This document shows, in pieces, positions 46,873-55,918 of a stretch of DNA of 64,000 nucleotides. The notes under the pieces are model-generated. The model was given only the letters and a program-made list of their open reading frames with translations. It ran no database searches and was not told the DNA's origin. The translations under genes were made by a program, and so were the position numbers. The stretch is from Peptostreptococcus canis (GTDB taxonomy: Bacteria > Bacillota > Clostridia > Peptostreptococcales > Peptostreptococcaceae). The stretch spans positions 1-64,000 of the forward strand of contig NZ_JABGBW010000005.1 in NCBI RefSeq assembly GCF_014229965.1, read 5' to 3'. Position 1 is the stretch's first letter; the number at the start of each line of letters is the position of its first letter.

Positions 46873-48144
46873 TTATACTAATACTCTTATTTCTTTTATC
46901 TTAGAGCTAAGAGAAAGTTTATTATTTATGCTATTTTTGAAATTTTTAAAATCTATTTCCGGCGTTTCTTTTGTAATTATGCCATATTGATTTTGATTTA
47001 TTTTATTTATCATGTCTATTTTTATGCCCAAATCGCCGAGAATATCTCTAATTTTATTCTCTTCCGGTATATTTTCTTTAATATTCAATCTGAAAAAGTA
47101 TGAAAAGGATAATTGGTCAATATCTAGGATAGGTTTATTATTGTATATTTTATAAGAATAATCGGGACTAATCTTTTCTGTAATTTTTTTTGATATTAAA
47201 ACTAAATCACCTATTACTGCTGAGCCTGTAGGAAGAGAACCGGCACCTTTACCATAAAACATAGTTTCTCCAACCATATCTCCCTCTAGATATACAGAAT
47301 TCAATTCATAATCAACAGAGGCAAGTGCATGGTTATTTTTTAATAGCGTTGGATGAACCATTACTACAATTCCATTTTTTCTATTTTCAGCAGTTGCGAG
47401 AAGTTTTATTTTATATCCCATATTTCTTGCTATTTTTATATCTTCAAGGCTAATATCTGTTATTCCACAAGTATACACATCATTAGTTGTTACCAAGTTA
47501 TTAAATCCTATTGTGGCTAATATAGCACATTTTCTAGCAGCATCAAGTCCTTCCAGGTCAGCACTTGGATCAGCTTCCAGAAAACCTAATTTTTTAGCTT
47601 CTTCAACTACATCCTGAAGATTTAAGTTCTCAATATCCATTCTTGTAAGTATATAGTTCGTGGATCCGTTTACTATCCCACTTATCTTCATAATATTATT
47701 TCCATATAAGTCGTTCTGCAATGCTTTTAAAATTGGAATTCCACCTGCAACAGCTGCCTCAAATAATAGATGTACGCCATTAGTTTTTGCAAGTGAAGTT
47801 ATTTCATCTCCATATAAAGCGAATAAATCTTTATTAGCAGAAATTATATGTTTACCATTATTAATGGATTTCTCTATTATTTTTTTTGCATCATCTATTC
47901 CGCCTATTACTTCTACAACAATATCTATTTCTTTGTCATTTATAATATCGTCTGGATTTGACGTTAGTATAGATTTATCTAATTTTAAATTTCTTTTTTT
48001 GTTGATATCCTTAACGCAGATTTTTTTTAGTTTTATTTTTTTGCCAATTTCTCTAGAGATTATTTCGCCATTTTTAGAAAGTATTTCTACTATTCCGGAG
48101 CCAACTGTTCCTAGACCAAATAATCCGATATTAATAAATTCCAT
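46873..48144 (-). CDS. hom: Homoserine dehydrogenase
   Basis: 423 aa. The NAD(P) motif is GLFGLGTVGSGIVEIL, the catalytic core includes AAVAGGIPIL and GIVNGSTNYILT, and ADPSADLEGLDAARK follows. The C-terminus keeps an ACT-like segment for feedback control (SYFFRLNIKENIPEENKIRD). It reduces aspartate semialdehyde on the way to Thr and Met. AGGAGG precedes the ATG. Its promoter is a perfect consensus, divergent from the next gene. Confidence 0.95.
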   Translation of the reverse strand: MEFINIGLFGLGTVGSGIVEILSKNGEIISREIGKKIKLKKICVKDINKKRNLKLDKSILTSNPDDIINDKEIDIVVEVIGGIDDAKKIIEKSINNGKHIISANKDLFALYGDEITSLAKTNGVHLLFEAAVAGGIPILKALQNDLYGNNIMKISGIVNGSTNYILTRMDIENLNLQDVVEEAKKLGFLEADPSADLEGLDAARKCAILATIGFNNLVTTNDVYTCGITDISLEDIKIARNMGYKIKLLATAENRKNGIVVMVHPTLLKNNHALASVDYELNSVYLEGDMVGETMFYGKGAGSLPTGSAVIGDLVLISKKITEKISPDYSYKIYNNKPILDIDQLSFSYFFRLNIKENIPEENKIRDILGDLGIKIDMINKINQNQYGIITKETPEIDFKNFKNSINNKLSLSSKIKEIRVLV

Positions 48145-48173
48145 ATTTTACCTCCTCGAACCATATTTATTTT

Positions 48174-48202
48174 ATTATAGTAAGTAGATAAATCGTTGTC
48201 AA
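48174..48202 (-). promoter_or_regulatory. Consensus promoter of hom
   Basis: On the minus strand TTGACA (48197-48202), a 17-base spacer and TATAAT (48174-48179). Both boxes are perfect; it is the best-matching promoter in the window. Confidence 0.85.
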
Positions 48203-48284
48203 CTAAAGCATTTAAAATAGGATGTATATTCTTGTATGTATCTTATAACTTTGGTAAACTTATTATAATAGGAGGTGTAGTATA

Positions 48285-49151
48285 GTGAAAAAAACTTTGA
48301 TATTGACAGAGGATAGGAACGAAAAATCAGCAAACATAATTGCTACAATAATATCTCATACTAAAATCAAAGAAATAGGAGATACTTTTGATATAAAGAA
48401 ATATGACAATATAGTACTGATTGTGTCTATGGAAAATATATTAAATGACTTTATAAGAGCAAATGGAGATAGAAACATTTTTTCTGAGTTATTAATAAAT
48501 TTAAAGGTCAACTGTTTTGATAAAACATTTAAGTTGGGAATACTTTTTGAGTCTAATCAAATATCAAAAATAGAGCAAGTTGTAAAAATGCTAAAGGAAA
48601 GTGTTTTGATAGCTGATGATTATGTTTTCATAAATAGGGATGTTGCCAATGATGCAGTGTTATCAGGTTTGGAATTAAGGGACAGTTTATTTACCACTTA
48701 TAAACAATTTGATAGAGATAAATTAAAAGAAATCATAGAAGACATATCTATAAATCACAAAGTAATGTCATTATCATCATCCACTAATGATATTACAAGA
48801 ACAACTCCTATTGAGTACATGTATATAGATGGAAATTACTATGTAATCACAGAGGGAGGTTTAAAGTTTGCAAATATATACATAAATGATAAGGTGTCTT
48901 TTTCGATAAATGATGAATTTACGACAATGAATAAAGTGTTGGGAGTACAGTGTGATGGAATTGCAAGTGTTATAGATATGTATTCAGAAGAATATTATAA
49001 AATAATGTCTACAAAAGGAATTAGTAAGGAAAATTTGAATAATCTAGTGATAAATTTATATTTGATAAAAATAGTTCCTAAAAATTACACTATTTTGAAT
49101 TACGAATTTAAAAAAGAAGGATATGATTTTTATCAATATCTTAGCTTATAA
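48285..49151 (+). CDS. Hypothetical protein, flavodoxin-like N-terminus and PPOX-like C-terminus
   Basis: 288 aa. Residues ~1-130 have alternating strands and helices (TLILTEDRNEKSANIIATII, YDNIVLIVSMENI) as in a flavodoxin-like fold. Residues ~150-288 (HKVMSLSSSTNDITRTTPI, YYVITEGGLKFANIYIND) resemble the split-barrel of PPOX flavoproteins. A flavin-dependent redox role is an inference from fold. AGGAGGTG precedes the GTG-free ATG-type frame starting at 48285; dapB follows by 22 bases. Confidence 0.6.
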   Translation: MKKTLILTEDRNEKSANIIATIISHTKIKEIGDTFDIKKYDNIVLIVSMENILNDFIRANGDRNIFSELLINLKVNCFDKTFKLGILFESNQISKIEQVVKMLKESVLIADDYVFINRDVANDAVLSGLELRDSLFTTYKQFDRDKLKEIIEDISINHKVMSLSSSTNDITRTTPIEYMYIDGNYYVITEGGLKFANIYINDKVSFSINDEFTTMNKVLGVQCDGIASVIDMYSEEYYKIMSTKGISKENLNNLVINLYLIKIVPKNYTILNYEFKKEGYDFYQYLSL

Positions 49152-49173
49152 TTGGGAATAATGGAGGATAACT

Positions 49174-49935
49174 ATGAAGATAGGTATAGTAGGATTTTAT
49201 GGAAAACTGGGAAAGGCAAATTTGGAAGTTATTAAGGAAGATGAAAAGGCGAGTGTAGCATTCGGTGTTTCCAGATCGGCTTCTGAAAAGGGGGACGATT
49301 TTGGCGAGATAAAAGTGTACAAAAGTATTTATAATGTAAAAGAGGAATGTGACGGAATAATAGATTTTTCAAATAGGAGCAACATAGAATCCAGTGTCAA
49401 ATTTGCTCTTGATAAAAATATTCCTTTAGTAATTGGAACTACTGGATTAACTAGAGATGATGAAGAACTAATTGAAGACGCATCAAGGGTTATTCCAATT
49501 TTACTTTCGCACAATACAGGTTTTGGAATAAATGTATTATTGGATCTAGTAAAAGAGGCGTGTAAATTGCTTAATGGTTTCGACATTGAAATAATTGAAA
49601 AACATCACAATAGAAAAGAGGATGCTCCAAGCGGTACATCAAAAATGATTTTTAATAGTATGAAAGAAGCTAATAAAAACCTTTATGCTAATTTTGGAAG
49701 AACGGGTATAGATTCTAAAAGAAAGACGGATGAAGTGGGATTCCATTCGGTAAGAGGAGGAACTATAATAAGTGATCATGATGTTATTTTTGCGGGGAAT
49801 AATGAAGTCATAACTATAAGTCACCATGCCGAGTCAGATAAATCTTTTGCGAGTGGCGCATTAAAAGCATTGTATTATCTTAAAGAAAAAGAAAATGGTC
49901 TTTATGATATGAAAGAGGTGCTGAATAATGACTAA
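49174..49935 (+). CDS. dapB: 4-hydroxy-tetrahydrodipicolinate reductase
   Basis: 253 aa. GIVGFYGKLGKANLEVI is the nucleotide-binding loop, in altered form. VIGTTGLTRDD and EKHHNRKEDAPSGT hold the catalytic His pair and Lys. It belongs to the lysine and diaminopimelate pathway. GGAGG precedes the ATG. It overlaps the alkD-like gene by 8 bases. Confidence 0.94.
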   Translation: MKIGIVGFYGKLGKANLEVIKEDEKASVAFGVSRSASEKGDDFGEIKVYKSIYNVKEECDGIIDFSNRSNIESSVKFALDKNIPLVIGTTGLTRDDEELIEDASRVIPILLSHNTGFGINVLLDLVKEACKLLNGFDIEIIEKHHNRKEDAPSGTSKMIFNSMKEANKNLYANFGRTGIDSKRKTDEVGFHSVRGGTIISDHDVIFAGNNEVITISHHAESDKSFASGALKALYYLKEKENGLYDMKEVLNND

Positions 49936-50656
49936 GCCAATCGCTGAATTAGGTAATCTCTCAGCTAAAAACATTATTGAAGAAATAAGAGAAGAGCTGT
50001 ATTTAAATCGAGATTTAAAATATAGGGATTTTCATTCTAAGTTAGTACCAAATTTAGATAAGGAAAATATAATTGGTGTAAGAACACCGGTACTTAGAAA
50101 AATAGCTAAAAAATTTTCAAAGCACAAAGATATTGAACTTTTTCTTGAAGATTTGCCACATAGGTATTACGAAGAAAATAACCTGCATTGTTTTATTTTA
50201 TGTGATTTTAAGGATATTAGTATCCTTATTGAAAAGGCGGATATTATTTTACCTTATATAGATAATTGGGCAACTTGTGATACTTTTTCGCCCAAAATAT
50301 TTAAAAAATATCCAGATATTGTGTTAGAGAAGATAATGGAGTGGATTAAAAGTGATAGGACGTATACAGTCAGGTATGGTATTGTTCTTCTTATGGAAAA
50401 CTATTTGGATGATGAATTTAATCCGGATATGCTGAACATTATAGCCGGTATAAAAAGTGAAGAATATTATGTGAATATGGCTATTGCATGGTATTTTAGT
50501 TTTGCTCTCATAAAACAATATGAAATCACGATAAACTTAATTGAATCAAAAGTCCTAGATAAATTTGTACATAATAAAACCATACAAAAAGCGGTTGAAA
50601 GTCGCAGGATAAGCGATGAGAGAAAACAATACTTAAAATCGCTTAAAATAAAATAG
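49928..50656 (+). CDS. DNA alkylation repair protein, AlkD-like
   Basis: 242 aa of HEAT-like helical repeats. GVRTPVLRKIAKKFSK, LPHRYYEENNLHCFIL and DNWATCDTFSPK (with the catalytic-type Trp/Asp) fit the AlkD family of base-excision glycosylases for alkylated purines. GAGGTG lies in the end of dapB, so translation is coupled. Confidence 0.88.
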   Translation: MTKPIAELGNLSAKNIIEEIREELYLNRDLKYRDFHSKLVPNLDKENIIGVRTPVLRKIAKKFSKHKDIELFLEDLPHRYYEENNLHCFILCDFKDISILIEKADIILPYIDNWATCDTFSPKIFKKYPDIVLEKIMEWIKSDRTYTVRYGIVLLMENYLDDEFNPDMLNIIAGIKSEEYYVNMAIAWYFSFALIKQYEITINLIESKVLDKFVHNKTIQKAVESRRISDERKQYLKSLKIK

Positions 50657-50743
50657 AGTATTTAAATTATATAAAATTTTATAAAAAGGTTGCAGAATTT
50701 TTTATATTTTGACTTATAAATAGCTATATGAGAGGGGAAAAAG

Positions 50744-51151
50744 ATGTTTAGAACCAGTAAAAAAAATATACTAATAATAACAATAATACTAGTAGCTATA
50801 TATTGTTTAATTGATTTTTATGCATTTCCGAAAATCGAGGAAATAAAAAATTTAACTCATAACTTTATGTTTACACAGTATTTTATATTGTTGGCATTAA
50901 AGGTTGTTGATTTATTTTTATTAGGAATAGCATTAATGCGACTTCTTAACATAGATATAAAAGTAAATATATCTATAAGAAACGTGTCACTTGTAATTAC
51001 GGCTTTATATGCAGTTGTAATGATATTGTATGCATTTCAGAATGGAAACTTATCTGGAAGTATTTTAAATAATAGATTACTTGAAAGTTTGCTCAAATTA
51101 ATTAATCTGAATTTTATATTTGGAATTCTCTATAGTGGAGATAAAAAATAA
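50744..51151 (+). CDS. Small membrane protein, unknown
   Basis: 135 aa with four predicted membrane helices (about 8-26, 45-65, 78-98, 112-128) and a short basic N-terminus. No family recognised. AGAGGGG precedes the ATG. No terminator is visible before the next promoter. Confidence 0.65.
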   Translation: MFRTSKKNILIITIILVAIYCLIDFYAFPKIEEIKNLTHNFMFTQYFILLALKVVDLFLLGIALMRLLNIDIKVNISIRNVSLVITALYAVVMILYAFQNGNLSGSILNNRLLESLLKLINLNFIFGILYSGDKK

Positions 51152-51172
51152 TAATTAATATACATAAAAATA

Positions 51173-51201
51173 TTGACTTAAACCTTGAAATATGGTAATT
51201 T
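51173..51201 (+). promoter_or_regulatory. Promoter of rpmG-secE-nusG
   Basis: TTGACT (51173-51178), a 17-base spacer and TAATTT (51196-51201) preceded by TGG, an extended -10. It leaves a ~170-base leader in which I find no tRNA and no clear terminator. Confidence 0.5.
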
Positions 51202-51378
51202 ATTTAGGACGGCTTTATTTATAGTCGTTACTTTGAGTTGAAAAAAAGCAAATTATGTTTTATTTCTTTTATTAAAAATAAGAATTATATACAAAATTTT
51301 CATAACGGAAGGTAATAGTTACTTGATTATTTCAGGAAGCTATATCATCATATATTAATATTTTTTGGAGGTGTAATG

Positions 51379-51528
51379 ATGAGAGTAAAAGTAACTTTAG
51401 CATGTACAGAGTGTAAGCAGAGAAACTACAATACTACAAAGAACAAAAAGAACAATCCTGATAGAATTGAACTAAAGAAGTATTGTAAATTCTGTAAAAA
51501 ACATACTACTCATAAGGAAACTAAGTAG
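51379..51528 (+). CDS. rpmG: 50S ribosomal protein L33
   Basis: 49 aa. [17 protein letters not shown] and [15 protein letters not shown] carry the two CxxC pairs of zinc-type L33. GGAGGTG precedes tandem ATG codons (51376, 51379), and the second is better spaced. It heads the secE-nusG-rplKA group, the standard clostridial order. Confidence 0.96.
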   Translation: MRVKVTLACTECKQRNYNTTKNKKNNPDRIELKKYCKFCKKHTTHKETK

Positions 51529-51552
51529 TTAGGGCAAAAGGAAGTGATATTA

Positions 51553-51762
51553 TTGGCTAAGGAAAATGTTAGAGTATCAGAAGAAAAAGTTGGTTTCGTA
51601 AAGGGAACAGGACGTGAACTTAAACGAGTTACATGGCCTACTAAAGGCGAACTGGCAAGTAAAACGGCTGTTGTATTAGCTGTAGTAATAGTGGCTACAT
51701 TATTTGTTTGGCTTGTGGATACTGGTTTATCACAGTTGCTTGGTCTATTGATCAAGAGATAA
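51553..51762 (+). CDS. secE: Protein translocase subunit SecE
   Basis: 69 aa. Start taken at TTG 51553, correctly spaced from AAGGAAG; GTG 51544 overlaps that site. FVKGTGRELKRVTWPTKGEL is the amphipathic SecE segment, and one membrane helix follows. The last codons and stop lie in the first copy of a 30-bp tandem repeat. Confidence 0.95.
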   Translation: MAKENVRVSEEKVGFVKGTGRELKRVTWPTKGELASKTAVVLAVVIVATLFVWLVDTGLSQLLGLLIKR

Positions 51763-51804
51763 AACTTTTGCCACCTATTGATCAAGAGATAAAACTTTTG
51801 CCAC
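51745..51804 (+). repeat. Perfect 30-bp tandem duplication at the end of secE
   Basis: 51745-51774 and 51775-51804 are identical. The unit covers the last secE codons (encoding LIKR), the stop and 12 bases beyond. The second copy leaves secE unchanged and lengthens the spacer to nusG by 30 bases, as from replication slippage. Confidence 0.95.
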
Positions 51805-51822
51805 ATTGAAAGGAAGATTTTG

Positions 51823-52365
51823 ATGTCAGAAGAAAGAGATTTAAAATGGTATGTAGTACACACTTATTCGGGTCATGAAAATAAGGTGAAGACTACAATT
51901 GAAAATACTGTAAAAAACAGAGGTATGGAAGATATTATTGAACAGGTAATAGTTCCTACTGAAGATGTGGTAACAACAACAAAAACAGGTAAGGAGAAAA
52001 TAAGTCAGAGAAAAGTATTTCCAAGTTATGTAATAATAAAAATGGAAATGACTGATGAATCTTGGTATATTGTTAGAAATACTAAGGGTGTAACCGGATT
52101 TGTTGGACCTGGATCAAAACCTGTAGCTCTTACTCTTGATGAAGTAAAGGCGATGGGGATTGAACTGCCGACATCAAAGATTGTTAGTGGTGAGATTGAC
52201 TTAAATCCAGGGGATACAGTTAAAGTAATAAGTGGTGCATTTGTCGATAACGTTGGAGAAGTTGAAGACGTTAATATCGAGAAAAAAGAAGTAAAAGTCT
52301 ATGTTAATGCATTTGGTAGAAAGGCTCTAGTAACATTGGGGCTTGAAAATATAGAAAAAGTATAA
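51823..52365 (+). CDS. nusG: Transcription termination/antitermination factor NusG
   Basis: 180 aa. Start at ATG 51823 (a TTG codon precedes it) behind [27 protein letters not shown] marks the NGN domain and [11 protein letters not shown] follows; the C-terminal KOW motif is [16 protein letters not shown]. It couples RNA polymerase to the ribosome. Followed by rplK. Confidence 0.97.
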   Translation: MSEERDLKWYVVHTYSGHENKVKTTIENTVKNRGMEDIIEQVIVPTEDVVTTTKTGKEKISQRKVFPSYVIIKMEMTDESWYIVRNTKGVTGFVGPGSKPVALTLDEVKAMGIELPTSKIVSGEIDLNPGDTVKVISGAFVDNVGEVEDVNIEKKEVKVYVNAFGRKALVTLGLENIEKV

Positions 52366-52379
52366 GGAGGTGCAATAAA

Positions 52380-52805
52380 ATGGCTAAGAAAATTATAGGA
52401 CAGATTAAATTACAGATACCTGCAGGAAAGGCAACTCCAGCTCCACCAGTTGGACCGGCATTGGGACAACATGGTGTTAATATTATGGCGTTCACAAAAG
52501 AATTTAATGCTAAGACTGCAGACCAGGCTGGAATGTTAATACCAGTAGTAATCAGTGTTTATCAGGATAGATCTTTCAGTTTTATAACTAAGACTCCACC
52601 AGCAGCGATTTTAATTAAAAAAGCAATCAACTTACAGTCAGGTTCAGGTGAACCTAATAAAAAGAAAGTTGGTAAGATAACTTCTGCTCAGGTTAGAGAA
52701 ATAGCTGAATTAAAAATGAATGATTTAAATGCTGCATCAGTTGAAGCTGCTATGAAAATGATAGCAGGTACAGCAAGAAGTATGGGTGTTGAAGTAGTTG
52801 ATTAA
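52380..52805 (+). CDS. rplK: 50S ribosomal protein L11
   Basis: 141 aa. [20 protein letters not shown] and [10 protein letters not shown] are invariant. L11 forms the GTPase-associated stalk base. AAGGAGGTG precedes the ATG. Confidence 0.98.
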   Translation: MAKKIIGQIKLQIPAGKATPAPPVGPALGQHGVNIMAFTKEFNAKTADQAGMLIPVVISVYQDRSFSFITKTPPAAILIKKAINLQSGSGEPNKKKVGKITSAQVREIAELKMNDLNAASVEAAMKMIAGTARSMGVEVVD

Positions 52806-52886
52806 TTACTAGATTAATACTAGATAATATTTAAGATGAAATAATATTTAGATTTATTCGCTATAAAGGACAAGATGTCTTGATTA

Positions 52887-52913
52887 GTGGGAGGTTTATA
52901 CCGTATTTACCAC
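52887..52913 (+). promoter_or_regulatory. L1-binding leader hairpin before rplA
   Basis: GTGGGAGGTTT ... ACCGTATTTACCAC, closed by GTGG/CCAC, resembles the L1 binding site on 23S rRNA and known L1 leaders that let L1 repress its own mRNA. It is 16 bases upstream of the rplA start. Confidence 0.6.
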
Positions 52914-52928
52914 AAGGAGGAATTTAAA

Positions 52929-53627
52929 ATGGCAAAAAAAGGTAAGAGATATGCACAGGCTAGTGCAAAGGTAGATAGAAGTGTTTATTATGATGCTTCA
53001 GAAGCTCTTGCATTAACAGTTGAAACTGCAAGTGCTAAGTTTGATGAAACAATAGAAGCTCATATTAAGTTGGGCGTTGACTCTAGACATGCTGATCAGC
53101 AAGTCAGAGGAGCAGTAGTTTTGCCTCATGGTACAGGTAAAACTAAGAGAGTTTTAGTTTTCGCCAAGGGTGAAAAAGCTAAAGAAGCAGAAGCTGCAGG
53201 AGCAGATTTTGTAGGAGCTGAAGAATTAGTACAGAAAATTCAAGGAGAAAACTGGTTTGATTTTGATATAGTGGTTGCTACTCCAGATATGATGGGTGTA
53301 GTTGGTAGATTAGGTAGAGTATTAGGTCCTAAAGGATTAATGCCAAACCCTAAATCTGGTACAGTTACTTTTGATATAGCTAAGGCTATAGATGAAATCA
53401 AGGCAGGTAAGGTTGAATATAGATTAGATAAGACTAATATTATTCACGTTCCAGTTGGTAAGGCTTCATTTGGTAAGGAAAAGTTATTTGATAACTTTAA
53501 AGTACTAATGGAAGCAATAATAAAGGCTAAGCCATCAGCTGCAAAGGGACAGTATTTGAAGAGCGTTACAGTTGCCGCTTCAATGGGACCTGGTGTAAAA
53601 GTAAATCCTGTAAGAGTAGCTGAATAA
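52929..53627 (+). CDS. rplA: 50S ribosomal protein L1
   Basis: 232 aa. Start at ATG 52929 after AAGGAGG; the open 14 codons upstream contain the leader hairpin. [34 protein letters not shown] and [14 protein letters not shown] are diagnostic. It forms the L1 stalk. Confidence 0.98.
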   Translation: MAKKGKRYAQASAKVDRSVYYDASEALALTVETASAKFDETIEAHIKLGVDSRHADQQVRGAVVLPHGTGKTKRVLVFAKGEKAKEAEAAGADFVGAEELVQKIQGENWFDFDIVVATPDMMGVVGRLGRVLGPKGLMPNPKSGTVTFDIAKAIDEIKAGKVEYRLDKTNIIHVPVGKASFGKEKLFDNFKVLMEAIIKAKPSAAKGQYLKSVTVAASMGPGVKVNPVRVAE

Positions 53628-53656
53628 TTTAAAGGGTTAACCTTTTAAAATAACTG

Positions 53657-53685
53657 TTGACACAGGTTGGCAAATATGATAATAT
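53657..53685 (+). promoter_or_regulatory. Promoter of rplJ-rplL
   Basis: TTGACA (53657-53662), a 17-base spacer and TAATAT (53680-53685). It allows rplJL to be made separately from rplKA. Confidence 0.6.
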
Positions 53686-53710
53686 TGTCAATGTTAAAAA
53701 AGAATAGATT

Positions 53711-53825
53711 TGCCGTAGACAGTGGGTGCGTTTTTGCTTAATTTCCCACCGAGGTTGCGATATACGTGATACTTGTACCCTTGCAGCCTATGATGATTGC
53801 AAGGGTTAATATATTTTTACGGTAA
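53711..53825 (+). promoter_or_regulatory. L10 ribosomal protein leader with attenuator
   Basis: GCCGTAGACAGTGGGTGCG and TTTCCCACCGAGG match the known L10 leader of Firmicutes, closed by CCGTA/TACGG (53713 and 53818). It contains a 9-bp terminator-like stem ACCCTTGCA/TGCAAGGGT (53777-53785 with 53798-53806) and a T-rich tail. Binding of the L10(L12)4 complex should control read-through into rplJ. Confidence 0.85.
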
Positions 53826-53863
53826 GTGCTAAACTTTATTATGTGAAGGAGGTGCACTAAGGG

Positions 53864-54382
53864 ATGAGTAATGCTATAGAAATGAAATCAGCTGTTGTTT
53901 CAGAAATAGCTGAAAAGCTTGAAAAAGCTTCTTCTGTTATAGTTGTTGATTACAAGGGCTTAACAGTTGAACAAGTAACAGATTTAAGAAGTAAGATGAG
54001 AGAAGCTGGCGTTGAGTACAAGGTATATAAAAATACACTTGTAAGAAGAGCAGCTAGTGCTATTGAAGGTGATGTTTATGCTAACTTCAATGATGAATTA
54101 TTGGTTGGACCAAATGCTATTGCTTTCGGATATGAAGATCCAGTTGCTCCAGCTAGAATACTTAAAGCATTCATGGATAAGAATCCTAACAAAATAACAC
54201 TTAAGATGGGTGTTGTAGAAGGTGAATTCTATGATGAACAGAAAATAGTTGCTCTTGCTGAAATTCCATCAAGAGAAGAACTTATTGCAAAACTTCTTGG
54301 CAGCTTAAAGGCTCCAATGTCAAACTTTGTTTACTTATTGGATGCTATTGCGAAGAAGCAAGAAGAAGCTACAGAAGCTTAG
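53864..54382 (+). CDS. rplJ: 50S ribosomal protein L10
   Basis: 172 aa. VIVVDYKGLTVEQVTDLRSK and AGVEYKVYKNTLVRRA are typical. It forms the base of the L7/L12 stalk. AAGGAGGTG lies 12 bases before the ATG. Preceded by its own leader. Confidence 0.98.
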   Translation: MSNAIEMKSAVVSEIAEKLEKASSVIVVDYKGLTVEQVTDLRSKMREAGVEYKVYKNTLVRRAASAIEGDVYANFNDELLVGPNAIAFGYEDPVAPARILKAFMDKNPNKITLKMGVVEGEFYDEQKIVALAEIPSREELIAKLLGSLKAPMSNFVYLLDAIAKKQEEATEA

Positions 54383-54466
54383 TTTAACAAAGTCTTATAG
54401 GTTTTGTGTATACAAAAAGGTAATTTAATTAAAATTTATGAAATATAAACACGGAGGTGCAATAAA

Positions 54467-54835
54467 ATGACAATAGAACAGATTTTAGAAGCTATAGAAA
54501 ATATGAAAGTTTTAGAATTAAATGAATTAGTTAAGGCTGCAGAAGAAAAATTCGGTGTATCTGCATCTGCTCCAGTAATGGTTGCAGGTGGTGCTGCTGC
54601 AGGTGGCGCTGCTGCAGAAGAAAAGAGTGAGTTTGACGTTGTATTAACTTCAGCCGGTTCTTCAAAGGTTGGAGTAATCAAAGAAGTTAGAGCTATAACT
54701 GGTTTAGGATTAAAAGAAGCTAAGGAGATGGTAGATAACGCTCCTAAGACTATCAAGGAAGGTGCATCTAAGGAAGAAGCAGAACAGATTAAAGAAAAAT
54801 TAGAAGCTGCTGGTGCATCAGTAGAACTTAAATAA
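54467..54835 (+). CDS. rplL: 50S ribosomal protein L7/L12
   Basis: 122 aa. N-terminal dimer domain, Ala/Gly hinge near residues 40-52, and the C-terminal factor-binding domain [27 protein letters not shown] precedes the ATG. It is followed by a terminator, not by rpoB. Confidence 0.98.
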   Translation: MTIEQILEAIENMKVLELNELVKAAEEKFGVSASAPVMVAGGAAAGGAAAEEKSEFDVVLTSAGSSKVGVIKEVRAITGLGLKEAKEMVDNAPKTIKEGASKEEAEQIKEKLEAAGASVELK

Positions 54836-54879
54836 TATCAGAATAAATTTGTAAAGATTTATAATTCAAAAGCTATCAA

Positions 54880-54920
54880 AGGGGTTGTCTGTATCGATTG
54901 GATCGGGCGGCTCTTTTTTA
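54880..54920 (+). terminator. Terminator after rplL
   Basis: The stem GGGTTGTCTG/CGGGCGGCTC (54882-54891 with 54904-54913, several G-U pairs), then T6. Confidence 0.82.
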
Positions 54921-54989
54921 TTTTTTGCATATTTATCAAAAAAAATATTTGGTAATTATAGAAAATATGGAATATAATAATTTAAAATA

Positions 54990-55018
54990 TTGACAATAAA
55001 AAAAAGTTGTGTTAATAT
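54990..55018 (+). promoter_or_regulatory. Promoter of the NfeD-like gene
   Basis: TTGACA (54990-54995), a 17-base spacer and TAATAT (55013-55018), the same boxes as the rplJ promoter. Confidence 0.6.
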
Positions 55019-55112
55019 TAAGTTAAATCATGGTTTCAATATTGATTTATCAAGCAATATATATTTTGTAACATGTGTTTTATTCAAAGAATGAATTTAT
55101 GAGGTGTTAGAG

Positions 55113-55655
55113 ATGAAAAGAGATATTAAAAAAGAATTAAAAAGGGATTTAGTCATTATTTTATCAGGTATAATACCTATGATAGTTTTTGGTTATCTAA
55201 TTTCAAATTATAATTACTTTACTACTTTTTTTAATGGACATATTATTTATATATTATATGTTATTGCTGTAGGAATACTGTATATAAGTTATCTTGAGGC
55301 TAGAGATAATGACCCGTTTGTGACAGGAAAGACTCAAACACTAGGTGTGAATAATAGTTTTATTGGAATGCTTACTATAGCTATACTCATGACTAAAGAT
55401 ATTAAAACAGGGGTGTTAAATTATATTATATTAGCGCTTTTACTGTATATATCTAGAGTACTAGGTAAAAACTCATATAAGAATAAGTATGATAAATATG
55501 TAGGGAAATCTGGAATTCTGATAGATATAAAGAACAATAAAGGTCATGCTTTAATTGATGATGAAAATGTTGTCGTGTATACCGATAAGGATATTGCGGT
55601 AGATAGTGAAGTTGTTATAACTGATATCAGATCTAATTATCTATATGTTGAATAA
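55113..55655 (+). CDS. Membrane protein with C-terminal NfeD-like OB domain
   Basis: 180 aa. Start at ATG 55113 behind GAGGTG; GTG 55104 overlaps that site. About four membrane helices (10-125) are followed by a ~50-residue beta region (KYVGKSGILIDIKNNKGHAL, VDSEVVITDIRSNYLYVE) that resembles NfeD OB folds, which partner with flotillins or membrane proteases. No such partner is nearby. A terminator follows. Confidence 0.6.
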   Translation: MKRDIKKELKRDLVIILSGIIPMIVFGYLISNYNYFTTFFNGHIIYILYVIAVGILYISYLEARDNDPFVTGKTQTLGVNNSFIGMLTIAILMTKDIKTGVLNYIILALLLYISRVLGKNSYKNKYDKYVGKSGILIDIKNNKGHALIDDENVVVYTDKDIAVDSEVVITDIRSNYLYVE

Positions 55656-55737
55656 ACTACTATTAGAAGCCATACAAAGTTACATATTTGAAAATATTTA
55701 AGTGGATTCATTTTTTAAATGGAATATAGATATTTTT

Positions 55738-55781
55738 AAAGCGGCATTATTATAATAAGGTTATAAGATGCTGCTTTTTTA
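55738..55781 (+). terminator. Terminator after the NfeD-like gene
   Basis: The stem AAAGCGGCA/TGCTGCTTT (55738-55746 with 55769-55777, one G-U pair), then T6. Confidence 0.8.
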
Positions 55782-55918
55782 ATGAAAAAATATACATTAA
55801 GAATTAAGATTGAAAGTGAAAGAAAAGTGTATCTTTAAATATTAAGAAGGGTATAATACCATTAGTATATATTTTTTGTGTATATTTATGATATAAGTTA
55901 GAGGGGAGTGTGAGTTAA

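Noticed and set aside
47660-48187. 175-codon plus-strand frame opposite hom
   Set aside because: It is hydrophobic, lacks a ribosome-binding site and lies wholly over a clear homoserine dehydrogenase gene.
51202-51375. A tRNA gene (often found before rpmG-secE in Firmicutes)
   Set aside because: No cloverleaf with a TTCRA loop or paired acceptor ends could be drawn.
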